From positions 62,001-126,000 of the forward strand of contig NZ_VUMH01000009.1 in NCBI RefSeq assembly GCF_009696265.1: DNA of 64,000 nucleotides, in the 5' to 3' direction. A program made the position numbers and the translations under genes. The number at the start of each line of letters is the position of its first letter. The stretch's first letter is position 1. The notes below the pieces were generated by a model, which saw only the letters and a program-made list of their open reading frames with translations, was not told the DNA's origin and did not search any database. This DNA comes from Desulfovibrio porci. Lineage in GTDB: Bacteria; Desulfobacterota; Desulfovibrionia; Desulfovibrionales; Desulfovibrionaceae. Of this stretch, positions 45,745-55,640 are shown one piece after another.

Positions 45745-47376
45745 TCAGGCCGTGGGGCTCTCCTCATCTTCTTCCATACGGATTTCATCCAGCAGTTCCT
45801 TGAGGGAGCGGGCCTGCGCGGTCATTTCCCGCACTTCCAGCGCGGCTTTTTCCATGGCTTCAGCCATGGTGTTGCTCAGGCTGTTCACGTCGGAAATGTG
45901 CCGGTTGATTTCCTCGGCGGCGGCGGACTGTTCCGTGGCCGCGGTGGCGATGGCCGCCGCGCGGCCGCTGGAATCCTCGGCCAGGGAGGAAATCTCTTCC
46001 AGGGAGCGGCCGGAATCCTGGGCCATGCCGGTCACTTCCTCAATGGCGGCCACGGCGTCCTCCACTGTGGCGGCGCTTTTGTCCGTACCCTGCTGAATGG
46101 CCTCAATGGCGGATTCCACTTCCTGGGTGGCCTTCATGGTTTTTTCAGCCAGTTTACGCACCTCGTCGGCCACCACGGCGAAGCCGCGTCCGGCCTCGCC
46201 GGCGCGGGCCGCTTCGATGGCCGCGTTGAGGGCCAGCAGGTTGGTCTGGTCCGCGACATCGCGGATCAGGGTAAGCACCGTGCCGATGTCGCGGGATTGT
46301 TTGTCCAGGTCTTCCATATCCTGTTTCAGGCCCAGCGAACGCTCCCGCACGGCCTTGATGTTGTCGATGGTGCGCAGCATCAGGTCTGTGCCGCCCTGAG
46401 CCCGATCCTGGACCGAGGCCGAGGACTGTGCCGCGCTTTCGGCATTGCCCGCCACTTCCAGTACCGTGGCATTCATCTCTTCCATGGCCGCTGCGGTTTC
46501 AGCCATGCGTCCGGCCACCTGGTCGGTTTTTTCCTTGGTGCCGTCCAACTGAAGGCTGAGGGTTTCAGCGGCGGAATCCAGCCCGGCCGCCACGCTTTTC
46601 AGGCGTTTGACCATGGAAACGCGGGTACGCCGAGCGTCGTCTTCCACCTGCTTCAGGCGCAGTTCCTCGCTGATGTCCACGCCCAGTTCCACATGGCCCA
46701 CGGGCGTGCCCTCAAGATCGCGCAGATAATTGATGACCATTTTCATGGCCTTGCCGTTGGGCATGTGGTTGATGACGGTGTGCTGACCCCGGCGCAGGCA
46801 TTCAATGCCGCAATCGGGCGTGTCGCAGAGATTGCCTTTGCGCGAGGAGCAATGCCTGCCCAGAGCGTCGCCCATGGACGTTTTACCCATGGATTTGAGC
46901 GCCGCCGTATTGCAGAAGGTCCAGTGCATGTCCATGTCCGTGACTGCCACGGAATAGGGGATGCTGTTGAGAATGCCTTCATACCAGTGGGCCTGTCGGC
47001 GCAGCTTGTCGACCATGGTCTGAAGGGATCGGGCCAGGCGCGTCAGGCAGTCATCGCCCTGAAATGCCAGTTCGGGTTGCTCGCCCCGGCTCACGGCGTC
47101 GGCATAGTCCGCCAGAGTATGGATGGGCTTGAGGCGGCGGTGGATGACGACGCCGCCCACCACGCCGATGAGCGCCATGAGAGCCAGACTGTACAGCAAT
47201 GTTTCGCGCGCCGAACTTTTGATCAGCTCGGTGGCTTCCAGGCTTTGCTGGAAACGCAGCAATTCATGGAACGGCTGCCCCACCAGCGCGTAGCCGATGA
47301 CCAGCAGTCCGACCCAGGACAGGAACATGGCCGCCACAAAAGCGATGATGATTTTGGTGCTGAGCGTCAGACGCAT
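45745..47376 (-). CDS. Methyl-accepting chemotaxis protein with Cys-containing PAS domain
   Basis: A 543-aa chemoreceptor with a membrane helix at the N-terminus (about 8-30) and another near 58-78, a HAMP-like segment, a PAS domain (about 125-250) and the cytoplasmic signalling domain with the hairpin tip [20 protein letters not shown]. The PAS domain has three Cys in C-x6-C-x4-C ([19 protein letters not shown]). There is only a tiny loop between the two helices, so sensing is probably through the internal PAS. AAGGAGG precedes the ATG at 47376. The next gene upstream is a close relative. Confidence 0.95.
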   Translation of the reverse strand: MRLTLSTKIIIAFVAAMFLSWVGLLVIGYALVGQPFHELLRFQQSLEATELIKSSARETLLYSLALMALIGVVGGVVIHRRLKPIHTLADYADAVSRGEQPELAFQGDDCLTRLARSLQTMVDKLRRQAHWYEGILNSIPYSVAVTDMDMHWTFCNTAALKSMGKTSMGDALGRHCSSRKGNLCDTPDCGIECLRRGQHTVINHMPNGKAMKMVINYLRDLEGTPVGHVELGVDISEELRLKQVEDDARRTRVSMVKRLKSVAAGLDSAAETLSLQLDGTKEKTDQVAGRMAETAAAMEEMNATVLEVAGNAESAAQSSASVQDRAQGGTDLMLRTIDNIKAVRERSLGLKQDMEDLDKQSRDIGTVLTLIRDVADQTNLLALNAAIEAARAGEAGRGFAVVADEVRKLAEKTMKATQEVESAIEAIQQGTDKSAATVEDAVAAIEEVTGMAQDSGRSLEEISSLAEDSSGRAAAIATAATEQSAAAEEINRHISDVNSLSNTMAEAMEKAALEVREMTAQARSLKELLDEIRMEEDEESPTA

Positions 47377-47851
47377 GAAGCCTCCTTGGTTACTGGCGGA
47401 TCCCAGGGGCAAAAGCCGTTGTAAACGGCATGCGACGCGCGCATGGAAAAGCGGCGCGCGCCCTCAAGAGCGAACGAAATGGAACTCTCTTTGTGAAAGG
47501 CTTTTCGACCGCCGGAGAAAAAACATGATGCTAATGAGGACTTTTTTCAAGTATGCGGGAAAATTCCTGTGCTCCATTTGTCGGGAGCGCGCCTCGGGTT
47601 TTCCCCACATGACAAAAAAAGCCGGAGCGACATCGCCCCGGCCGGGGGCCGACCAAGACCGGCAGCCCCGATAATACGCGAACAGGCGGGATTTACTCCC
47701 ACTGTAACTGAGTGGATTTTATGTCGTGCACTCGCCGGCTGACTTGTAAACTTTACAAATGGCGACGGTAATCGGCCGCGAAAACGCCGCGAAGCCGGAT
47801 GTGTCTTGCTCAGGGCCGGAACGTCACCGCTCCGGCCCTGCAAGCGACGGT
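47377..47851. other. Region between the two chemoreceptor genes
   Basis: About 475 nt without a gene. It contains the terminator of the upstream receptor (47614-47642), a further hairpin (47811-47840) and a 15-nt perfect palindrome TTGTAAACTTTACAA (47744-47758). Small open frames have no support. Confidence 0.5.
47614..47642 (-). terminator. Terminator of the upstream chemoreceptor gene
   Basis: On the minus strand a GCCGGGGCGA/TCGCTCCGGC stem (one mismatch, 2-nt loop) is followed by TTTTTTT. A second, T-less 10-bp stem lies at 47811-47840, closer to the stop codon. Confidence 0.75.
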
Positions 47852-49426
47852 TCAGGCAGCGGCGTCCTCTCCGTCCTTCTCCACGTCCTGCGAGCGGATA
47901 TTGTTCAGAATATCCCTGAGCACATAGGCTTGGTCGGCCATGTCCCGCACCTGATTGGAAGCGCTTTCCATGGCCGTGGCGATGGCGGCGCTCAACTGGT
48001 TCACTTCCGCGATGTTCTGGTTGATTTCCTCGGAGGCGGCGGACTGTTCCGTGGCCGCGGTGGCGATGGCCGACACGCGGCTGCTGGAATCCTCGGCCAG
48101 GGTGGATATCCGTTGCAAGGAGTGTCCCGATTCCTCGCCTACCCGTCCGGCCTCTTCAATGGCGGCCACGGCGCAGTCCACGGTGGCGGCGCTTTTGCCG
48201 GTGCCCTGCTGAATGGCCGCAATGGCGGATTCCACCTCCTGCGTGGCCTTCATGGTTTTTTCAGCCAGATTGCGCACTTCGTCAGCCACCACGGCAAAGC
48301 CGCGTCCGGCTTCACCGGCGCGGGCCGCTTCAATAGCCGCGTTGAGGGCCAGCAGATTGGTCTGGTCCGCGATGTCGCGGATCAGGGTGAGCACCGTGCC
48401 GATGTCACGGGACTGCTTGTCCAGGTCCGCCATATCGTGTTTCAGACTCACGGATTGTTCCCGTACAGTGTGCAGACTTTCAATGGTCCGCAGGACAAGG
48501 CTGTTGCCTTCTCCGGCCTGTTCCTGCACGGAAGTGGCGGCTCCGGCCGCGCCTTCGGCGTTGCCCGCCACTTCCAGCACCGTGGAATTCATTTCGTTCA
48601 TGGCCGTGGCAGCCCCGGCCAGACGGGTGGCGGCCACGCCGGCCTGATCCTTGACGTCTGAAAGGGAGCCGGTCAGCGTCTCGGCGGCTTCGTTGAGGGC
48701 GGTCACCACGCCTTCCAGTTGCGCCACCATGGCGGCGCGGGCCTTGGCGGCGGCTGTTTTGCTTTCTTCGGCCAGGCGGACTTTCTCGGTGATGTCCTCG
48801 CCGATTTCCACATGACCGATGGGCGTGCCCGCGGCGTCATGCAGATAGTCCAGCGAGATCTGCATGGTCTTGCCGTTGGGCATGTTGTTGATGACCTGCT
48901 TGTTGCCCAGGCGCAGCTGTTCAATGCCGCATTGAGGCGTGTTGCAGATGTTGCCCTGTTTTTCGGAACAATGCAGGCCGCGCACCTCATCCATGCTGGT
49001 TTTGTTCATGGATTTGAGCGAGGCCGTATTGCAGAAGGTCCAGTTCATGTCCATGTCCGTGACTGAAATGGCTTGGGGCAGGGTGTTGAGGATGCCCTCG
49101 TACCAGTGGGCCTGTCCCTCGCATCTCTCGACCATGGCCAGCATGGCCCCGGCCAGCGGCCGCAGACTGCCGGAACGCTCCACATCCAGAACCGCCGTAT
49201 TGTCACCCGCGCTCACGGCACGGGCGTACTGCAGCATTTTTTTCAGAGGGGCGAGCCGGTTGGCGATGAACAAAGAACTCAACAGCACCACAAGAGCGGC
49301 AAAGCCCAGACCCGGAAGCGGAATCTCGTCCGGAACCAGGCGGATGTTGATGAGCACCCCCGCGCAGGATAAGCACAGGGCACAGATATGAACAAGGAGC
49401 AGAAGAGTGTTGAACGTGAAGCGCAT
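47852..49426 (-). CDS. Methyl-accepting chemotaxis protein with Cys-containing PAS domain (paralog)
   Basis: A 524-aa receptor, parallel in layout to its downstream neighbour: two N-terminal membrane helices (about 7-26 and 31-50) with almost no periplasmic loop, PAS domain (about 105-230), then the signalling domain with [20 protein letters not shown]. The PAS Cys motif is kept ([15 protein letters not shown]) although the membrane parts differ. Both receptors are cytoplasmic sensors held in the membrane. GAGGAAATTACT precedes the ATG at 49426. Both may arise from a tandem duplication. Confidence 0.95.
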   Translation of the reverse strand: MRFTFNTLLLLVHICALCLSCAGVLINIRLVPDEIPLPGLGFAALVVLLSSLFIANRLAPLKKMLQYARAVSAGDNTAVLDVERSGSLRPLAGAMLAMVERCEGQAHWYEGILNTLPQAISVTDMDMNWTFCNTASLKSMNKTSMDEVRGLHCSEKQGNICNTPQCGIEQLRLGNKQVINNMPNGKTMQISLDYLHDAAGTPIGHVEIGEDITEKVRLAEESKTAAAKARAAMVAQLEGVVTALNEAAETLTGSLSDVKDQAGVAATRLAGAATAMNEMNSTVLEVAGNAEGAAGAATSVQEQAGEGNSLVLRTIESLHTVREQSVSLKHDMADLDKQSRDIGTVLTLIRDIADQTNLLALNAAIEAARAGEAGRGFAVVADEVRNLAEKTMKATQEVESAIAAIQQGTGKSAATVDCAVAAIEEAGRVGEESGHSLQRISTLAEDSSSRVSAIATAATEQSAASEEINQNIAEVNQLSAAIATAMESASNQVRDMADQAYVLRDILNNIRSQDVEKDGEDAAA

Positions 49427-50078
49427 AGTAATTTCCTCGGATGCGGACAGCGTGGAACGCTGTGCTGAAGTACGCCTGGACAGGCGGGCGTGGAGAGTGG
49501 GGGGATCCCTCCTGATGCGTGCCGGAGTTTCGCCGTGCCGGGGCTTCCGGGCCCCGGAGCGGCGTTCTCTCCTTGGACAGCGGCGCGGCATGCATGCAGA
49601 CCGGGAGGAGAGAATCGTGCTTTTTCATATAAAGATAGTAAGTTGAAAGGGGACAGATTTACGCCGCCAGCATGCCCGGCAAAGCCGGGCAAACCCGGTT
49701 TTTATTATACATAACCTATGGTTATAATATATAATAAAAACAAAAATAAGTAATGATTTTCATTGCACATTTACCCATATGCAATGAAAATTACTTGTAT
49801 TCAAAAATAAATTTTTTTGCAAGAAAAAAGGTAGCTGCGCGGTCGCAAGGCTTGACAGCGTCAAGGCGATCAGAAATCAGGAGCGGGTCGCGGTTTTCCC
49901 GGTATTTTCGCAGGGGGACGTCTGTCGGCTTGCGGCGCGGGGCAGCCCGAAAAGTCGCAATGTCGCGTCGTTAACCGGCCGTAACACGGCTTTGCCGTGA
50001 ACGGCTTGCGCTCCACCCGGCGCGTTTTTTGAAACGGGCCGCCAGTGGGGCGAAACCCGCGTTTTACGGCACCTGCCG
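49427..50078. other. Long intergenic region with AT-rich palindrome cluster
   Basis: About 650 nt with no supportable gene. The middle (about 49690-49830) is strikingly AT-rich in a GC-rich genome. It holds ATAACC-TAT-GGTTAT (49711-49725) and an inverted repeat with 19-20 nt arms (49749-49768 and 49781-49799) containing Fur-box-like TAATGATTTTCATT. A GC hairpin (49674-49690) can alternatively pair to form a CCGGG/CCCGG stem followed by TTTTTATT. A short palindromic repeat lies at 49979-50007. Confidence 0.6.
49749..49799. promoter_or_regulatory. Inverted repeat with Fur-box-like arms
   Basis: The left arm (49749-49768) and right arm (49781-49799) are complementary except for a small indel. 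The left arm matches 12 of 19 positions of the Fur consensus. On the minus strand TTACTT-N17-TATTAT follows directly, so the repeat may control the chemoreceptor gene downstream on that strand. Confidence 0.35.
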
Positions 50079-50891
50079 TCAGCCCACCAGGGCGGAAAGC
50101 ATGATCACCAGGCAGACGCCCGCAATACAGGAAACAGTGGCCAGATTGCCGTTGCCCGAGGCATTGGCTTCGGGCACGACTTCTTCCACCACAACATAGA
50201 TCATGGCTCCGGCGGCGAAGGAGAGGGCCACGGGCAGCAGTCCGGCGGTGATGCCGGCGGCCAGCGCGCCCGGCACAGCGCCCAGAGGGGCGGTGGCGCC
50301 GGAGAGCACGCCGTAAAAACAGGATTTGCGCGCGGAAAAGCCCTCGGAGCGCAGGGCGGCGGAAACTACTAGGCCCTCGGGCACGTTTTGCAGCATGATG
50401 GAAAAGGTCAGCACTAGGGCCGTGGTCAGGCCCGCGCCTGTGCCCAGGGCGGCCATGCTCTCGGCTCCGGCCGCGCCGTAGCCCACGCCGATGGCCAGTC
50501 CTTCCGGAATGTGGTGCAGGGCCATGGCTGTGACCAGCAGAATGCTGCGCCGCCAGCTGGTGGAAAGGCCCTCGGTCGTATCCTGCAACATATGGATGTG
50601 CGGCAGCACGCGGTCCAGACACCAGAGAAAGGCCGCGCCCAGCAGCAGGCCCGCCACAATGGGCAGGAAGGCCAGACGTTCCAGATGGGCGGCGAGTTCC
50701 AGGGCTGGCTGCAACAGGCCGAAAAAGGCCGCCGCCAGCATCATGCCCCCGGCCCCGCCCAGCAGGCAGTCCATGGCCCGGCGCGAGAATTCGCGGCGGG
50801 TGAAGATGAGCGCCGCGCCAAGGCTCACGGAAAGCCAGGAGAGCAGCCCCGCCACCAGGGCCTGGAAAACGGGATGAGAGACGATATCCAT
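50079..50891 (-). CDS. ZIP family divalent metal transporter (ZupT-like)
   Basis: A 270-aa inner-membrane protein with eight hydrophobic helices. The ZIP metal-binding motifs are present in helices 4 and 5: ALHHIPEGLAIGVGYG and IMLQNVPEGLVVSAAL. It should import zinc, iron or manganese; selectivity cannot be read. It follows recR on the minus strand after about 75 nt and may share its transcript. Confidence 0.92.
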   Translation of the reverse strand: MDIVSHPVFQALVAGLLSWLSVSLGAALIFTRREFSRRAMDCLLGGAGGMMLAAAFFGLLQPALELAAHLERLAFLPIVAGLLLGAAFLWCLDRVLPHIHMLQDTTEGLSTSWRRSILLVTAMALHHIPEGLAIGVGYGAAGAESMAALGTGAGLTTALVLTFSIMLQNVPEGLVVSAALRSEGFSARKSCFYGVLSGATAPLGAVPGALAAGITAGLLPVALSFAAGAMIYVVVEEVVPEANASGNGNLATVSCIAGVCLVIMLSALVG

Positions 50892-50965
50892 AGGCGTGCC
50901 CTCTGCCTTGCAAAACGCGGCGCCGTCCTGGGGACGCCGCCGCGCGGTTCAGACTGTGCGTTTTT

Positions 50966-51577
50966 TCAGGCCAGATCCTGCCTGTATTGCAGGGATTGGC
51001 GCAGGGTTTCCTTGTCCATGTACTTGACCTCCGCGCCCAGGGGGATGCCCTGGGCCAGACGGGAGACGCGGATATGGGGAAAACGCTTGCGCGCCATCTG
51101 GCGGATGAAGGAGGCCGTGTTTTCCGCCTCCAGGGTGGCGCCCAGGGCCAGAATCAGTTCCGTCACCTCGCCCTCGTCCAGACGCCGCGTCAGCCTGTCC
51201 AGATCCAGGCTTTCCGAGTCCATGCGCTCCAGAGGGGCCAGCAGGCCGCCCAGAATCATATATTGGCCCCGGTAAAAACCGCCTTCGTCCAGGGTCAGCA
51301 TGCTGTCCCATTCGGTGACCAGGCAGAGCGTGTCGCGCGCCCGCCCGGCGTCCGCGCACACGGGGCAGGGGTCCGTGGAGGACAGTCCGCCGCAGCGCGA
51401 GCAGAGGTGCAGATTGTCGCGCAGGTCGTGGATGCCCCGGCCCAGGCGGCGGGTTTCGGCCTCCGGCCATTTGAGCAGGGTCATGGCCGCGCGCATGGCC
51501 GATTTGGGCCCCAGGCCCGGCAGGCGGGCGAGTTGCTCCACCAGAGCCTTGAGCGGTTCGGGAATGCGGTCGTGCAT
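50966..51577 (-). CDS. recR: Recombination protein RecR
   Basis: A 203-aa DNA-repair protein of the RecFOR pathway. It has the N-terminal helix-hairpin-helix (LARLPGLGPKSAMRAAM), a Cys4 zinc finger (CSRCGGLSSTDPCPVC) and a Toprim domain (about 80-175). It follows ybaB by 7 nt and dnaX by 24 nt more; the dnaX-ybaB-recR order is widely conserved. Confidence 0.96.
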   Translation of the reverse strand: MHDRIPEPLKALVEQLARLPGLGPKSAMRAAMTLLKWPEAETRRLGRGIHDLRDNLHLCSRCGGLSSTDPCPVCADAGRARDTLCLVTEWDSMLTLDEGGFYRGQYMILGGLLAPLERMDSESLDLDRLTRRLDEGEVTELILALGATLEAENTASFIRQMARKRFPHIRVSRLAQGIPLGAEVKYMDKETLRQSLQYRQDLA

Positions 51578-51584
51578 GGACGGT

Positions 51585-51896
51585 CTAGAATACGCCGGGC
51601 AGCTTGATGCCGCCGGAAATATTGTTCATTTCACGTTCCATGGTCTCACGGGCGATGCGTCCGGCCTCGTTGACGGCGGCCAGAATCAGGTCCTGCAGCA
51701 TTTCCACGTCGCCGCCTTCCAGGGCTTTGGGGTCGATGGTCAGCTTGCGCAGCTCCTGCTTGCCGGAAACTTCGGCCTTGACCATGCCGCCGCCGCTGGC
51801 CGCTTCATACGAGCGCTCGGCCATTTCCTGCTGGAGTTTGGTCAGTTTGCTCTGCATGACCTGCGCCTGGCGCAGGATGTCGTTCATATTCCGCAT
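51585..51896 (-). CDS. YbaB/EbfC family nucleoid-associated protein
   Basis: A 103-aa DNA-binding protein that forms dimers. It starts MRNMNDILRQAQVMQSKLTK and has VKAEVSGKQELRKLTIDP, as in the family. It lies between dnaX and recR, its usual place. Confidence 0.94.
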   Translation of the reverse strand: MRNMNDILRQAQVMQSKLTKLQQEMAERSYEAASGGGMVKAEVSGKQELRKLTIDPKALEGGDVEMLQDLILAAVNEAGRIARETMEREMNNISGGIKLPGVF

Positions 51897-51913
51897 GTTT
51901 GTCTCCTCGGGAC

Positions 51914-53779
<1,866 letters not shown>

Positions 53780-53866
53780 GCGGGCCTGTCGTTCTTCATG
53801 CGCGGCCGGGCGGTGCGAGTCGCCGCGTCCGGCCGCGCATGAAAGCTGGGGAACAGCTTTTGTCCG

Positions 53867-54787
53867 TTATACCGTGTAGTGGTGCAGCCAGCCCGCGTAC
53901 TTGGGATTTTCGCCCTTGGCCACCTTGAAGAATTCCTTCTGCAGATGCTTGGTCACCGGGCCCGCATGGCCCGCGCCGATCCGGCGGTGGTCCAGTTCGC
54001 GGATGGGCGTGAGTTCCGCCGCCGTGCCGGTGAAGAAGGCTTCGTCGGCGATGTAGAACTCGTCGCGGGTGAACTGCTGCTCTTCCACCGTATAACCCAG
54101 ATCGCGGGCCAGCGCCACGATGGACTTGCGGGTGATGCCGCCCAGAATGGAGGTCAGGGGCGTGGTTTTGATGACCCCGTCGCGCACGATGAAGATGTTC
54201 TCGCCGGTGGCTTCGGAGACGAAGCCGTTGGTGTCCAGCATGACGGCTTCGTCAAAGCCTTCTTCCTTGGCTTCGATCTTGGCCAGGATGGAGTTGATGT
54301 AGTTGCCCGAGGCCTTGGCCTTGGACATGCAGGTGTTCACATGGCTGCGCGCGAAGGTGCTGGTTTTGACGCGGATGCCTTTTTCCAGGGCTTCTGCGCC
54401 GAGATACGCGCCCCAGGGCCAGACCGCGATGATGGTCTGCACGGGATTGTTGCCGGGGTAGACGCCCATTTCGCCGTGGCCCACAAAGGAGAGCGGGCGG
54501 ATGTAGCCCTCGGGCAGCTTGTTGGCCTTGAGGGTTTCAATGCAGGCTTCGCCCAGCTGTTCGGCACTGTAGGGCAGCTCCATGCGCAGGATCTTGGCGG
54601 AGTTGAGCATGCGCTTGCAGTGGTCCTCCAGGCGGAAGACGGCGGAAGTGCCGTCGGCGCAGGCGTAGGCCCGGATGCCTTCAAAAATGGCGCTGCCGTA
54701 GTGCAGGGCGTGGGTGAGCACATGAACCTGAGCCTGATCCCAGGGAACCATTTTTCCGTCAAACCAGATGAACTTCATTGTCTGCAT
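53867..54787 (-). CDS. ilvE: Branched-chain amino acid aminotransferase
   Basis: PLP-dependent class IV aminotransferase, last step of Val, Leu and Ile synthesis. The 306-aa protein starts MQTMKFIWFDGKMVPWDQA, then has HYGSAIFEGIRAY (fold-type IV signature). The lysine that holds PLP is in SKAKASGNYINSILAKIEA, and EATGENIFIVRDG follows. GAGGTTAGCC supports the ATG at 54787. It has its own promoter (54868-54896). Confidence 0.96.
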   Translation of the reverse strand: MQTMKFIWFDGKMVPWDQAQVHVLTHALHYGSAIFEGIRAYACADGTSAVFRLEDHCKRMLNSAKILRMELPYSAEQLGEACIETLKANKLPEGYIRPLSFVGHGEMGVYPGNNPVQTIIAVWPWGAYLGAEALEKGIRVKTSTFARSHVNTCMSKAKASGNYINSILAKIEAKEEGFDEAVMLDTNGFVSEATGENIFIVRDGVIKTTPLTSILGGITRKSIVALARDLGYTVEEQQFTRDEFYIADEAFFTGTAAELTPIRELDHRRIGAGHAGPVTKHLQKEFFKVAKGENPKYAGWLHHYTV

Positions 54788-54867
54788 GGCTAACCTCGCA
54801 AAGAGCCGCTGTGTGGAGCGCTGTGCCGTGGCCGGGCCGTTTGCCCGCATGGCCGCGCAAGGGCAAA

Positions 54868-54896
54868 AATCTACTGAAAAGCGGCGTTCATGGCAA
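54868..54896 (-). promoter_or_regulatory. Sigma-70 promoter of ilvE
   Basis: On the minus strand: TTGCCA (54896-54891), 17-nt spacer, TAGATT (54873-54868). The end of the MITE-like element lies only 20 nt upstream of the -35 box. Confidence 0.55.
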
Positions 54897-54915
54897 GCGC
54901 TGTCGGCGGTGAGGA

Positions 54916-54933
54916 CAGGGCAGACGCATCTAA
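54916..54933 (+). repeat. Left terminal inverted repeat
   Basis: 18 bp, exact complement of 55476-55493, with a 10-bp direct repeat directly outside. Confidence 0.9.
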
Positions 54934-55475
54934 TTTTTGCTTTACCAGTCTGTTATTTGTCGTGATTATCCGTCAAAACCGGCCTTTTCGGCACCGGCGG
55001 CGTCATCCGGCGCTTTTTGCTGCTCACGTACTTGAGTACATCTCTGCTCTCGATGCCCGTAAGCTCGCTACGCTCGTCAACGGGCACGGCCCTTTGGACC
55101 GCCTTCCGGTCGGTTTCCACGCAAAAAGCGCCATTTTCCTTGCCAGCGCCGAAAAATCTTGCTTCAGCCGTTGCGACGCAGGAGCTTTAGCCGTAGGCGA
55201 GCTTGTGAGCCGTACGGCTGAAGACAGCAATGAGTTACACGAAATTGTGTCCAGGGAAGTCACTGTCGCTATCCGTAGCGATGCTGTCTTGTTCCGTAAT
55301 ACGGCTTCGCCGTGAACGGCTCAAGCAAGCCGCTGGCGCGGCAACGGCTAGCGCATTTTTTAGGATTCTCCCGACACCAGCCATCCGCCTGCGCTTCGCT
55401 CCGGCGGAGCAGAGGCGGCTTTGCCCCTTTTTGTCCGCTACTGAGCTATCTAGTCAATAAATAAATAAAGATTTT

Positions 55476-55493
55476 TTAGATGCGTCTGCCCTG
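55476..55493 (-). repeat. Right terminal inverted repeat
   Basis: 18 bp, exact complement of 54916-54933. Confidence 0.9.
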
Positions 55494-55538
55494 GCGGAGA
55501 GGATTTCTTTTCCTGAGGCTGGCGGCAGCTTCCGGGCC

Positions 55539-55567
55539 TTGCGCGGGCATATGCCCGGAATTAGTAT
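55539..55567 (+). promoter_or_regulatory. Candidate promoter with 14-bp palindrome for the membrane/Hsp70 operon
   Basis: TTGCGC (55539-55544), a 17-nt spacer and TAGTAT (55562-55567). The spacer contains the perfect palindrome CGGGCATATGCCCG (55544-55557), placed like an operator between the boxes. Box matches are moderate (4 of 6 each). Confidence 0.45.
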
Positions 55568-55640
55568 ATGCCGAAAGCATCCGGCGGCCTGGTCGCAAAA
55601 ATGGGTGCGCTTGTTTCAAAATTCCGGCACGGGAGCCTTC

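Larger units (their letters stand above)
54916..55493. mobile_element. MITE-like element with terminal inverted repeats and target duplication
   Basis: Perfect 18-bp terminal inverted repeats: CAGGGCAGACGCATCTAA at 54916-54933 and its exact complement at 55476-55493. Directly outside stand GCGGTGAGGA (54906-54915) and GCGGAGAGGA (55494-55503), a 10-bp target duplication with one mismatch. The 542-bp interior has no transposase; it is a series of stem-loops, including an outer GGCGCTTTTTGC/GCAAAAAGCGCC pair (55009-55020 and 55121-55132). Small open frames inside show no coding character. It is therefore a non-autonomous derivative, probably moved by an element elsewhere. Confidence 0.85.

Noticed and set aside
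47740-47765. Sigma-28 promoter on the minus strand (TAAAGTTT) for the downstream chemoreceptor
   Set aside because: The -10 box matches only 4 of 8 positions, and a terminator (47614-47642) lies between it and the receptor gene.
49700-49740. Replication origin in the AT-rich stretch
   Set aside because: Only a 7 of 9 match to one DnaA box and no dnaA, dnaN or parAB genes nearby.
49753-49974. 73-codon plus-strand frame in the AT-rich region
   Set aside because: No ribosome-binding site, starts inside the inverted repeat and has a mixed AT-rich/GC-rich composition with a basic nonsense tail.
54890-55315. 141-codon frame inside the MITE-like element
   Set aside because: No ribosome-binding site, no domain likeness, and it runs through palindromes; it starts outside the element.
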